Assembly (NCBI GenBank): GCA_963791235.1
Contig: CAWBRW010000032.1
Span: forward strand, 62,001 to 126,000
From: JALORV01 sp963791235
Lineage (GTDB): Bacteria; Pseudomonadota; Gammaproteobacteria; Burkholderiales; Burkholderiaceae_F
Direction of reading: 5' to 3'
DNA: 64,000 bases
Part shown: positions 9,971-18,023 of the stretch, one piece after another
Layout of the letters: each line of letters begins with the position of its first letter
How positions within the stretch are numbered: position 1 is the first letter of the stretch
The notes under the pieces: generated by a model
Seen by the model: the letters and a program-made list of their open reading frames with translations, nothing else
Databases searched by the model: none
Told to the model about the DNA's origin: nothing
Position numbers and translations under genes: made by a program

Positions 9971-11215
9971 ATGCAGACCCTGCAAAGTGGGTTCGGACTG
10001 GTGGCGCTGCTGGCGCTGGCCTGGGCGTTGTCCGAGCGCCGCGGCGCGGTTCCATGGCGCCTCGTGGCGAGCGGCCTGCTGCTCGCTTTCATCCTGGCCG
10101 GTGCGTTTCTCAGGATTCCCTACCTGGCGACGGCGCTGGCTGGCCTCAATACCGCGCTGGCACTGTTTGAGGGTGCATTGCAGGCGGGCACGGGGTTCGT
10201 CTTCGGCTATCTCGGTGGCGGTCCTGCCCCATTCGAGGTGACGAATACGTCGGCCAATTTCGTGCTGGCGTTTCGTGCGCTGCCGCTGGTCCTGCTGGTC
10301 GCAGCGCTGTCTGCGTTGCTGTTCCACTGGGGCGTGTTGCCGCTGCTGGTGCGCGCGTTCGCCTGGATGCTGAAGCGGACCATGGGCATCGGCGGTTCGG
10401 TCGGCGTCTCTGCCGCCGCCAACGTCTTCGTCGGCATGGTCGAGGCGCCCCTTGTGATCGCGCCGTATCTCGGCCGCCTGTCGCGCGGCGAGCTCTTCAT
10501 CGTGATGAACTGCGGCATGGCGACGATTGCGGGCACCGTGCTGGTGCTGTACGCAACCTTCCTCGGTCCCGTCGTTCCCAATGCGCTGGGCCACCTGCTC
10601 GTCGCGTCGATCGTCGCCACGCCGGTCGCCATCGTCGTCGCAGCGATCATGGTGCCGCCGCTACTGACCGACGATGCACGTATCGAGTTCAGGCGGCAGG
10701 ATGCAAATGCCGTGGCCGCGCTGACACGCGGCACGCTCGAAGGTCTTCAGCTGCTGCTCAACATCGTCGCGATGCTGCTGGTGTTCGTCGCCTTGGTCGC
10801 ACTCGGCAACGCCTTGCTCGGCGTACTGCCCGACGTCGATGGGGCGCCGCTGACGCTGGAGCGTCTGTTCGGCTGGCTGTTTGCGCCGCTGGCCTGGCTC
10901 GTCGGCATCCCTGCGTCGGAGTCGCTCACCGCCGGCGCCTTGATGGGAAAGAAGACCGTGCTGAACGAGTTCATCGCCTACCTGGACCTCGCGCGCCTGC
11001 CGGCCGATGCGCTTTCGGAGCGCAGCCGCCTGCTGCTGACTTACGCGTTGTGCGGCTTCGCGAACTTCGGCAGCCTCGGCATCATGCTCGGCGGCATGTC
11101 CGCGCTGCTGCCTGCGGAGCGGCGTGCCGAACTTGCAGAACTCGGAATGAAGTCGGTGCTGGCGGGTCTGCTCGCCACCTGTGCGACAGCGGCGATTGTC
11201 GGAGTGCTGGTCTGA
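9971..11215 (+). CDS. Concentrative nucleoside transporter (CNT/NupC family)
   Basis: Inner-membrane symporter importing nucleosides with protons or sodium. The 414 residues are dominated by hydrophobic segments. Family landmarks are GTGFVFGYLGG near residue 76, VFVGMVEAPLVIAPYL in the middle, and GKKTVLNEFIAYLDL near 334, the conserved CNT signature. No signal peptide. The stop overlaps the start of the GNAT gene by one base (TGATG), so they are probably cotranscribed. Specificity for purine or pyrimidine nucleosides cannot be read directly. Confidence 0.92.
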   Translation: MQTLQSGFGLVALLALAWALSERRGAVPWRLVASGLLLAFILAGAFLRIPYLATALAGLNTALALFEGALQAGTGFVFGYLGGGPAPFEVTNTSANFVLAFRALPLVLLVAALSALLFHWGVLPLLVRAFAWMLKRTMGIGGSVGVSAAANVFVGMVEAPLVIAPYLGRLSRGELFIVMNCGMATIAGTVLVLYATFLGPVVPNALGHLLVASIVATPVAIVVAAIMVPPLLTDDARIEFRRQDANAVAALTRGTLEGLQLLLNIVAMLLVFVALVALGNALLGVLPDVDGAPLTLERLFGWLFAPLAWLVGIPASESLTAGALMGKKTVLNEFIAYLDLARLPADALSERSRLLLTYALCGFANFGSLGIMLGGMSALLPAERRAELAELGMKSVLAGLLATCATAAIVGVLV

Positions 11216-11760
11216 TGCAGATCGCCGAGCTGCGCGGTTCACGGGTCCTGCTGCGCGGCTGGCAGCCGGGTGATGCCGAGCCTTTCGCGGCACTGAACGC
11301 CGATCCTGTCGCGATGGAGTACTTCCCGGCCCCGCTCTCGCGTGCCGACAGTGACGCGATGATCGGGCGCGCTCAAGCCGGCCTGGAAAAGCGCGGGTGG
11401 GGATCGTGGTGCCTCGAGATCGACGCGACCTGTGCCGGGTTCGTGGGCCTGTCGGTGCCGTCGTTCGAGGCGCACTTCACGCCGTGCGTCGAGATCGGGT
11501 GGCGCATGGCGACGCGCTTCTGGGGCCATGGCTATGCAACAGAGGCGGCGCGGCTGGCAGTCGACTTCGGCTTCCATCGAGTCGGTCTTTCCGAGATCGT
11601 CTCGTTCACGACGGTCACGAACTGGCGCTCGCGTCGCGTGATGGAGCGGCTCGGCATGCGCCGCAAGCCGGCAGATGACTTCGATCACCCGCGCATTGCG
11701 CCGGGCCATCCTTTGCGTGCCCACGTGCTGTATCGGCTGCCCGCCGCGGATTTCGCCTGA
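11215..11760 (+). CDS. GNAT N-acetyltransferase, RimJ/RimL-like
   Basis: The 181 residues match the GNAT fold of the ribosomal-protein/small-molecule acetyltransferase group: LRGSRVLLRGWQPGD at the start, then IGWRMATRFWGHGYATEAAR containing the acetyl-CoA pyrophosphate-binding loop, then TNWRSRRVMERLGM. ATG 11215 overlaps the transporter stop. The substrate, an amino group on a protein or small molecule, is unknown. It is the last plus-strand gene before an AT-rich gap and the convergent tatD. Confidence 0.85.
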   Translation: MQIAELRGSRVLLRGWQPGDAEPFAALNADPVAMEYFPAPLSRADSDAMIGRAQAGLEKRGWGSWCLEIDATCAGFVGLSVPSFEAHFTPCVEIGWRMATRFWGHGYATEAARLAVDFGFHRVGLSEIVSFTTVTNWRSRRVMERLGMRRKPADDFDHPRIAPGHPLRAHVLYRLPAADFA

Positions 11761-11848
11761 GCACTAAGCGCGCATAGCACCGCGGACTAACTTAACGTTT
11801 CACATCAATATAAGACTATAACAATTTGAATAATCTATAGAAATTTGC
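11761..11848. other. AT-rich island between convergent GNAT and tatD genes
   Basis: From about 11788 to 11848 the sequence is roughly one quarter G+C, in sharp contrast to the GC-rich surroundings. The last codons of tatD lie inside it and use TTA and AGA, rare elsewhere here. No terminator hairpin, IS end or target duplication was recognised. Confidence 0.7.
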
Positions 11849-12580
11849 TGTCGTCCGTGTTGCGATCTCGCCGACGTCAATACCATGGAGTTCAGCCAGC
11901 TTGCTGGCGACATAAGGCACGAAGGCCGGCTCATTCTGCTTGCCACGGTGAGGCACGGGGGCCAAGTACGGCGCGTCGGTCTCGATCAAGAGCCGATCGA
12001 GCGGGACGGTCAGCGCGGCCGACTGCAGTTCCCGCGCATTCTTGAACGTGACGATGCCGGAAAACGAGATGTGGAAGCCAAGGTCCATCGCCTGGCGTGC
12101 GACTTCGGCCGTCTCGGTGAAACAGTGCATGACGCCTCCGACCTGATCGGCACCCTCCTCCCGCATCAGGCGCAGCGTGTCGGCAGCGGCCGCCCGGGTA
12201 TGGATGATCAGTGGCTTGCCGCACTCACGCGCGGCGCGGATATGCACGCGGAAACGCTCGCGCTGCCAGTCCAGGGGCTCGGGGAGGCGGTAGTAATCCA
12301 GCCCCGTTTCTCCGATCGCGACCACCTTCGCATGCTCCGCCAGCCGAACCAGATCGACGACCGTCGGTTCCGCCGCCCCCGTGGTGTCCGGATGGACGCC
12401 GGCCGAGGCATACAGGTTCGGCGCCGAGTTGGCGGCGGCCAACACCCGCGAAAACTCCTCCAGCGTCGTGCAGACGTTCAGCGCGGCCTCGACCCGCGCC
12501 GCCTGCATGCGTACGAGCACCCCGGCCAGGTCGCCGGCAAGCTCGGGAAACGAGAGGTGGCAGTGCGAATCGACAAACAT
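11816..12580 (-). CDS. tatD: TatD-family metal-dependent DNase/hydrolase
   Basis: TIM-barrel amidohydrolase-like nuclease. It begins MFVDSHCHLSFPEL with metal ligands His6 and His8. GETGLDYYRLP near residue 90 carries the bridging Glu, IIHTRAAAADT and VMHCFTET give further His ligands, and LIETDAPYLAPVPHRGK the conserved Asp. At 254 residues it is full length. The role in family members is 3'-5' DNA trimming or D-aminoacyl-tRNA-related hydrolysis. The last nine residues (NFYRLFKLL) are encoded by AT-rich codons unlike the rest. It is last in the mltG-tmk-holB-pilZ-tatD cluster. Confidence 0.95.
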   Translation of the reverse strand: MFVDSHCHLSFPELAGDLAGVLVRMQAARVEAALNVCTTLEEFSRVLAAANSAPNLYASAGVHPDTTGAAEPTVVDLVRLAEHAKVVAIGETGLDYYRLPEPLDWQRERFRVHIRAARECGKPLIIHTRAAAADTLRLMREEGADQVGGVMHCFTETAEVARQAMDLGFHISFSGIVTFKNARELQSAALTVPLDRLLIETDAPYLAPVPHRGKQNEPAFVPYVASKLAELHGIDVGEIATRTTANFYRLFKLL

Positions 12581-12632
12581 TGCGATGCCGCCGGCGCGAA
12601 ACCGCGCCGCCGGGCCCGGACGCCTGCGAAGA

Positions 12633-13016
12633 CTACAGGGTGTGGGTTGGGCGCGCGGACTTCAAGGCAGCGCCCAGGGCGTCTTCAATGCGCTTGCGCG
12701 CCGCGAGTCCGGATTCGTCGGCCGGGAAATGCACGCCAATGCCTGGCGTCTTGTTACCGCCGGCCGCGGGGCTGACCCAGACGACCTTCCCGGCCACCGG
12801 GATACGGGTGGTGTCGTCGAGCAGCGTAAGGATCAGGTAGACGTCGTCACCCAGCTGGTACGGCCGCGTCGTTGGAACGAAGATGCCGCCGTTCTTCAGA
12901 TAAGGCATGTAGGCGGCATAGAGCGCCGCCTTCTCCTTGATCGACAAGGACAGGACCGCCGGGCGGGCTCCCGCTGGCTGGCCGTTCGCCGGCCCCTTCA
13001 CTGCTGCGTCATTCAT
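12633..13016 (-). CDS. pilZ: PilZ domain protein (type IV pilus assembly type)
   Basis: A 127-residue single-domain protein. The core reads LSLSIKEKAALYAAYMPYL, NGGIFVPTTRPYQLGDDVYL and GKVVWVSPAAGGNKTPGIGVHF, matching the short PilZ proteins next to holB in beta- and gammaproteobacteria. These are needed for type IV pilus assembly through PilB/FimX contacts and usually do not bind c-di-GMP. No RxxxR motif typical of c-di-GMP binders is seen at the N-terminus. It lies between holB and tatD, the conserved location. Confidence 0.92.
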   Translation of the reverse strand: MNDAAVKGPANGQPAGARPAVLSLSIKEKAALYAAYMPYLKNGGIFVPTTRPYQLGDDVYLILTLLDDTTRIPVAGKVVWVSPAAGGNKTPGIGVHFPADESGLAARKRIEDALGAALKSARPTHTL

Positions 13017-13038
13017 CAGGCCTGCTGCCCCTTATCCC

Positions 13039-14094
13039 CTACTGCGCGGGACGCGTTGCGTCCATGTAGCCGATCAGCACACTTTCGACGGCCAGCTTGG
13101 CATTCAGCGGATGCGCCGCCGTCGCCTGTGATTCAGTCAGTTGCGTCAACCAGCCAAGCAGCCGCTCCCGTTCGCTCGATCGTGCAACGGCGGCGATGGC
13201 GCGCTCCTGACGGGGATAATAACGAACGCGTTGCGCTTCCCTTTCCACCAATAAGTCCCATCCCCAGCGCTGAAACAGACGGATCGCCCCGGAAACGGGG
13301 ACGTCCTTCGGCACGGCGCTCGTGACCTCGGCCAGCGTCAGACGGCCGCCTCGAGCCAGCAGTTCCAGCAGCCGCGCCTTGAGCTCCGGCGCCAGCTTGC
13401 GGCCGTCATCCTCCTCGGCATCGAGGCCCACCGGTGCGCCCCCGGCTTCGGCGAGCTTGGTGTCGGCGTCTTCGACCCCCTGCGATTTCAGCCAGTCCAG
13501 CGCCACTTCAGGTCGCGGGACCGGCGCCCGCAGCAGAACACAGCGCGAGCGCACCGTGGGCAGGACGGCATCGATTTCGTCCGTCACGCCGATGAAGATT
13601 GCGCCGGCTGGAGGTTCTTCGAGCAGCTTCAGCAATGCATTCGCCGCCGGTCCGTTCAAGCCTTCGGCCGGTGCCAGCAACACGACGCGCCGACCGCCCC
13701 GATGCGCCGCGAGCGAGAGGAACTCGCCGACCTCGCGCACCTGATCGATCAGGATCGCGCGGCTGGCACGGGTCGTCTTCGCCGATGGTGCTGCCGCGCC
13801 GTCATCGGTCTCCTCGGCCTCATCGCGCACCGGCTGATCGGCCTCGGGAACCAGCCAGCGCAGATCGGGATGATTGTCCGACGCGACCAGCAGGCAGCCG
13901 GCGCAGGTACCGCACGCGCGGCGCTCGGCGTCCGGAATTTCGCAGAGCAGTGCCTGCGCAAGGGTGCGGGCGAAATGCCGCTTGCCGATACCGCGTGCGC
14001 CATGCAGCAACAGCGCATGGGGCAGGCGCTCGGGTGCGCTCATCACCCGCTGCCAGAGGGGCCCCTGCCAGGGCAACGGCGTCAGCCGCTCCAT
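13039..14094 (-). CDS. holB: DNA polymerase III subunit delta'
   Basis: Clamp-loader subunit of the replicase. It starts MERLTPLPWQGPLWQRVM and has an AAA+ fold with HGARGIGKRHFARTL at residues 31-45, followed by a zinc module with Cys51, Cys61, Cys64 and Cys67 (ACGTCAGCLL). The glycine and lysine of the P-loop are retained, unlike in E. coli delta'. The SRC sensor is in LPTVRSRCVLLRAP. At 351 residues it is normal size. Its start overlaps the tmk stop by 13 bases. Confidence 0.95.
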   Translation of the reverse strand: MERLTPLPWQGPLWQRVMSAPERLPHALLLHGARGIGKRHFARTLAQALLCEIPDAERRACGTCAGCLLVASDNHPDLRWLVPEADQPVRDEAEETDDGAAAPSAKTTRASRAILIDQVREVGEFLSLAAHRGGRRVVLLAPAEGLNGPAANALLKLLEEPPAGAIFIGVTDEIDAVLPTVRSRCVLLRAPVPRPEVALDWLKSQGVEDADTKLAEAGGAPVGLDAEEDDGRKLAPELKARLLELLARGGRLTLAEVTSAVPKDVPVSGAIRLFQRWGWDLLVEREAQRVRYYPRQERAIAAVARSSERERLLGWLTQLTESQATAAHPLNAKLAVESVLIGYMDATRPAQ

Positions 14095-14699
14095 CGTTGC
14101 ATCAGCTCGGTGAGTTGCAGCCGCAGCGCTTCCGGTGGGCGCGTGCCGTCAACGACGAAGAATCGCGCCGGTTCCTGCCCGGCGCGCGCAAGGTACTCGC
14201 GACGCACGGCCTGGAAGAAGCCGACCTCCTCTGCTTCGAAGCGGTCGGCCGCGCGCGTGCGCGCCAGCCGTCCTGCGGCCATGTCCGGCGGCACGTCGAA
14301 GAGCAAGGTGAGATCCGGCTGCAGATCGGCATGCACCCAGCGTTCGAGTGCAGCAATGCGTTCCTGCGCAACGCCGCGCCCCCCTGCCTGGTAAGCGTAG
14401 GTCGCGTCGGTGAAGCGATCGCACAGCACCCATTGCCCGGCCGCCAGCGCGGGGCGGATCACCCGCGCGAGGTGTTCCGCGCGAGCGGCGAACAGCAAGA
14501 GGGTCTCGGTTTCTGCCGTCATCGCCTGGTTGAGAATCAGGTCGCGCAGGGCTTCGCCCAGCGCAGTGCCGCCGGGCTCGCGCGTGAGCACGATGGGCAA
14601 GCCGCGCGAGCGCAGGGCTGACGCGACCGCATCAATCTGCGTGCTCTTGCCCGCACCGTCGATGCCTTCGAACGTGATGAAGCGTCCGCGCTCGGTCAT
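14082..14699 (-). CDS. tmk: Thymidylate kinase
   Basis: Phosphorylates dTMP to dTDP for DNA synthesis. Residues 5-20 read GRFITFEGIDGAGKST, with the P-loop; LTREPGGTALGEALRD is the family signature; CDRFTDATYAYQAGGRG gives the DR[FY] motif. The LID contains RLARTRAADRFEAE. The 205-residue length fits. ATG 14699 overlaps the mltG stop by four bases (ATGA), so it is translationally coupled with mltG and holB. Confidence 0.97.
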   Translation of the reverse strand: MTERGRFITFEGIDGAGKSTQIDAVASALRSRGLPIVLTREPGGTALGEALRDLILNQAMTAETETLLLFAARAEHLARVIRPALAAGQWVLCDRFTDATYAYQAGGRGVAQERIAALERWVHADLQPDLTLLFDVPPDMAAGRLARTRAADRFEAEEVGFFQAVRREYLARAGQEPARFFVVDGTRPPEALRLQLTELMQRWSG

Positions 14700-15724
14700 C
14701 GGGCGCCGCCTCGCTGGTACTTGTCGACTGCGCGATTGTGCGCCTCGAGCGTCGATGAGAAGTGTGACGTGCCGTCGCCGCGCGCCACGAAGTACAGTGC
14801 GTCGGTGCGATCCGGCTTCAGCGCGGCCGCAATGGCGGCCCGCCCGGGCAGCGCGATCGGCGTCGGCGGCAGGCCAGCACGCGTGTACGAGTTGTACGGC
14901 GTGTCGGTGACGAGATCGCGCTTGCGCAGATTGCCGTCGAAGCGCTCGCCCAGACCGTAGATCACCGTCGGGTCCGTCTGCAGCAGCATGCCGCGCTTGA
15001 GGCGGTTGACGAAGACGCCCGCGATGAGTCCACGTTCCGACGGCTGTCCGGTCTCCTTCTCGACAATCGACGCCATGATCAAGGCCTCGTAAGGCAAGGC
15101 ATACGGCAGGCCGGGCGCACGGCTGATCCACGCTTCCTGCAGGGCATTCATCTGGGCGCGATAGGCCCGTCGCCAGATCTCGAGGTCGCTGCTGCCTGGG
15201 TCGTACAGGTAGGTGTCGGGCGCAAACAGGCCTTCGGGGTGGGCTTCGCTGGCGCCGATCGCCTGCAGCAGTTGCGCGGGAGTCATGTCGCGGCTGTCTT
15301 GCCGGAGCTCGCTAGTGGCGGCCAGCAATGAGCGCATTTCCCGAAAAGTGATGCCTTCGACGATCGTCAGGCGCTCGAGCGTGACGTCGCCGGCGCGCAA
15401 CTTGGCGATCAACTGCGCCAGCGTCGTGCCGCGCTCAATCGTGTAGCGGCCTGCGCGCAAGGACTGGGAAACACCGGTCGTGCGCGACAGCGCTTCGAAG
15501 GCGAGCGCATTGACATCGACGCCGGCCTCCCGTACCGCCAATGCGACACCGCGCGCGGAAGCGCCAGGTTTTACCCGGAATTCCGCCCTGTCGTCGCGCA
15601 TCGGCAACGGACGCTCGACCACATACCAGCGACCGCCGTAAGCGGCAGCCACCAGCGCAAGCACCAATACCGCAGCAAGGGTCAAGGCCCGCTTGCGCCA
15701 GCTTTTCGCCATCCCGGGAGACAT
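14696..15724 (-). CDS. mltG: Endolytic murein transglycosylase MltG
   Basis: Inner-membrane enzyme that cleaves nascent peptidoglycan strands and so ends glycan elongation. One transmembrane anchor (residues about 13-33, ALTLAAVLVLALVAAAYG) precedes a LysM-like segment (LRAGRYTIERGTTLAQLIAKL) and the YceG domain. The catalytic Glu is in MASIVEKETGQPSERG, followed by LQTDPTVIYGLG and YNSYTRAGLPPTPI. ATG at 15724 (MSPGMAKSWRKR) or the in-frame ATG at 15712 may be the start; neither has a strong ribosome site. First gene of the minus-strand cluster, divergent from ygfZ. Confidence 0.95.
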   Translation of the reverse strand: MSPGMAKSWRKRALTLAAVLVLALVAAAYGGRWYVVERPLPMRDDRAEFRVKPGASARGVALAVREAGVDVNALAFEALSRTTGVSQSLRAGRYTIERGTTLAQLIAKLRAGDVTLERLTIVEGITFREMRSLLAATSELRQDSRDMTPAQLLQAIGASEAHPEGLFAPDTYLYDPGSSDLEIWRRAYRAQMNALQEAWISRAPGLPYALPYEALIMASIVEKETGQPSERGLIAGVFVNRLKRGMLLQTDPTVIYGLGERFDGNLRKRDLVTDTPYNSYTRAGLPPTPIALPGRAAIAAALKPDRTDALYFVARGDGTSHFSSTLEAHNRAVDKYQRGGAR

Positions 15725-15746
15725 TACGAGGAACCACACCTATGAT
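15718..15746 (+). promoter_or_regulatory. Candidate promoter for ygfZ
   Basis: GAGACA (15718-15723), 17 bases, then TATGAT (15741-15746) lie in the 51-base gap and mltG start region, pointing at ygfZ. The following AAT makes the region unusually AT-rich locally and could also serve mltG in the other direction. Confidence 0.4.
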
Positions 15747-15775
15747 AATCGGCGTCTCGACCCAATCTGGAACTC

Positions 15776-16792
15776 ATGCTGGACACCCTGGACAAGACTG
15801 CTCCCCTCGGCGCGTTTGCTGCCCCGACTGTGGAGCTGGATGCGGTGCTGCACGGCCCCGTGCTCGCGCCGCTCTACGAGCTCGGCCGGATTCGTGTCGA
15901 CGGCCCGGATGCCTTGCCGTTCCTGCAAACGCAACTGACCAGTGATGTCGCGCACCAGGAGCCAGCCTCGTTGCAGCTCAATGGCTATTGCACGCCGAAG
16001 GGTCGCCTGCTCGCGACCTTCCACCAGTGGCGGGATGGCGAGGCAGTCGTGCTCCAGTTGCCCTCTGAACTTCTGGCGCCGGTGATGAAGCGCCTGTCGA
16101 TGTTCGTGCTGCGTGCGAAGGCCAAGCTCACGGATGCCAGCGCGATGCACGCCACCTACGCCCTGCTCGGCCCCGGCGCCGCGGCCACGCTGCGAGCTGC
16201 TGGCTTCGACGTTCCCGACTCCACCTGGAGTTCCGCCGTGTCCGGCGGAGCGCGCATCAGCCGGATGCCGGCGGCACCGGACGTCGACGAACGTTTCCTT
16301 CTGACAGTGGCCAGCGAGGCCCGCGCCGCCATCGACCGGCTGCCGGCTACGCGATGCACGAGTGCTACCTGGTGGTGGAGCGAAGTGGCGGCTGCCGTGC
16401 CGACGGTATTCGCGACCACTCAGGAAAAGTTCGTGCCGCAGATGATCAATTTCGAGGTTCTTGGCGGCGTGAACTTCAAGAAGGGTTGCTATCCCGGTCA
16501 GGAAATCGTCGCGCGCAGCCAGTACCTTGGAAAGCTGAAGCGTCGCATGCAGGTTGGGCATACCCAGGAGGCGGATCTGCCAGCGGCTGGCGCCGACGTG
16601 TTCCATTCGTCGCAGGCCGAGGCGGTTGGGACGGTGGTGATGTCGGCGGCAGCACCACGCGGCGGTGTTGACCTGCTGATCGAGTTGCCCGTCGATCGGC
16701 TCGAATCCGGAACGCTGCACCTCGGGTCCAGCGACGGAACCCGCGTGGAGGTCCGCCAACTGCCGTACCCACTGTTCGACCCCACGGCATGA
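15776..16792 (+). CDS. ygfZ: tRNA-modifying/Fe-S maintenance protein YgfZ (folate-binding)
   Basis: GcvT-like protein of the YgfZ/IBA57 group, which uses a folate to help maintain or repair Fe-S enzymes such as MiaB. The diagnostic signature K236-GCYPGQE followed by IVARSQYLGKLKRRM is present, with its conserved Cys238. The N-terminus carries FLQTQLTSDVAHQ and NGYCTPKGRLLATF. The 338-residue length fits. ATG 15776 is used; its stop overlaps the DUF4936 start by four bases. A Fe-S helper near rne/moaA is only positional. Confidence 0.93.
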   Translation: MLDTLDKTAPLGAFAAPTVELDAVLHGPVLAPLYELGRIRVDGPDALPFLQTQLTSDVAHQEPASLQLNGYCTPKGRLLATFHQWRDGEAVVLQLPSELLAPVMKRLSMFVLRAKAKLTDASAMHATYALLGPGAAATLRAAGFDVPDSTWSSAVSGGARISRMPAAPDVDERFLLTVASEARAAIDRLPATRCTSATWWWSEVAAAVPTVFATTQEKFVPQMINFEVLGGVNFKKGCYPGQEIVARSQYLGKLKRRMQVGHTQEADLPAAGADVFHSSQAEAVGTVVMSAAAPRGGVDLLIELPVDRLESGTLHLGSSDGTRVEVRQLPYPLFDPTA

Positions 16793-17076
16793 ACCCACTG
16801 CCCGAAAACTGGTACGTCTATTACCCGGCGCCCACGTCGCCGGGATCGGCACTGCCTTTGCTTCGTGCAATGCAGGCCCAACTGACTGGGCGCAACGGCA
16901 TCTCGGCGCACGTCGAAGAACGCGTGGACAGTGGCAAGGTGGCCACCTGGATGGAGGTCTACGAAGGCGTGACCGACCCTGAAGAATTCGCGGCGAGCCT
17001 GCAGGCGGCGGTCGTTGCGACCGGCCTGGCCCAGCACACTCTCGCCCGCCACGTCGAGCGCTTCCGCCTTCTCTAG
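16789..17076 (+). CDS. DUF4936 family protein
   Basis: A 95-residue soluble protein (NWYVYYPAPTSPGSALPLL, then SGKVATWMEVYEGV and a short helix) matching DUF4936, a small betaproteobacterial family of unknown function that commonly follows ygfZ. The pattern of short strands and helices suggests a ferredoxin-like fold, which is inference. The start overlaps the ygfZ stop (ATGA), so it is probably cotranslated. Confidence 0.85.
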   Translation: MNPLPENWYVYYPAPTSPGSALPLLRAMQAQLTGRNGISAHVEERVDSGKVATWMEVYEGVTDPEEFAASLQAAVVATGLAQHTLARHVERFRLL

Positions 17077-17080
17077 TGCC

Positions 17081-17914
17081 ATGTGCCTCCTCGTCTTCGC
17101 CTGGCATGCGCATCCGGACTACCCGTTGGTCCTAGCGGGAAACCGCGACGAGTTCTACACGCGTCGCACGCGTCCCGCTGCGTGGTGGGGCCAGGCGGTT
17201 TCGCTGCTCGCCGGCCGCGACGAGGAAGCCGGCGGAACCTGGTTTGGCATCACACGGCGGGGACGGCTGGCGGCGCTGACCAATGTCCGCGCGCCGAGTG
17301 AACGCAATCCGCACGCGCCCTCGCGCGGCGCGCTGGTTCTGGCCGCGCTGCAGACGCAGGAGCGCGTCGATCGCTGGATCGAACGCCATTCCCAGCGAAC
17401 GCCACTGTTCAATGGTTTCAATCTGCTGGCGGGCGACATCATGCCGACGGAATCCGAGCCGGCCGGCGCGCTGCATTACTACAGCAACCGTCTGGACACG
17501 CCAACACGCGCATTGGCTCCAGGTGTCTATGGTCTGTCGAACGCATTCCTTGACACACCGTGGCCGAAGGTCACGCGCGCGGTCGCGCAGTTCGCCTGCT
17601 CGATTGCAAATCGTGTGCGGATGGACGACCTGCTCGCATTGATGGGCGACCGGGAACTCGCGCGTGACATCGAACTGCCTTCGACCGGGGTGCCGCTCGA
17701 CTGGGAGCGTCAGTTGTCGTCGATCCAGATCCGGGCGAACGGCTACGGCACGCGTGCGACAACGGCCCTGACGGTCCGTGCCGACGGGCTGGTCACCCTG
17801 GTCGAGCGCAGCTTCGACGTGAGCGACCCGGAGCACTGGTCGGACCGGCACTTCGAATTCATGATCGACACCGCATCCCGCCCGGCGCGGCTGAAGGCGC
17901 CCGGCTCGAACTGA
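17081..17914 (+). CDS. NRDE family protein (TANGO2-like)
   Basis: Starts MCLLVFAWHAHPDYPLVLAG followed by the name-giving NRDEFYTRRT. An Ntn-hydrolase-like N-terminus with Cys2 immediately after the initiator Met is typical. EEAGGTWFGITRRGRLAALTN and GYGTRATTAL are further conserved blocks. At 277 residues it is complete. Eukaryotic TANGO2 and bacterial relatives have been linked to heme trafficking and lipid metabolism; the job here is not established. It starts five bases after DUF4936, in the same run of genes. Confidence 0.9.
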   Translation: MCLLVFAWHAHPDYPLVLAGNRDEFYTRRTRPAAWWGQAVSLLAGRDEEAGGTWFGITRRGRLAALTNVRAPSERNPHAPSRGALVLAALQTQERVDRWIERHSQRTPLFNGFNLLAGDIMPTESEPAGALHYYSNRLDTPTRALAPGVYGLSNAFLDTPWPKVTRAVAQFACSIANRVRMDDLLALMGDRELARDIELPSTGVPLDWERQLSSIQIRANGYGTRATTALTVRADGLVTLVERSFDVSDPEHWSDRHFEFMIDTASRPARLKAPGSN

Positions 17915-18023
17915 CCATCAGGCGTGGCGCGGCCGGCCGCCAAGGTCGGTGTCTGCATCCCGGTACCATCTCACTCACGCGCCAAGCGCCCCGCTTGGCC
18001 CGGACCTCCACGGTAGTCATCCT

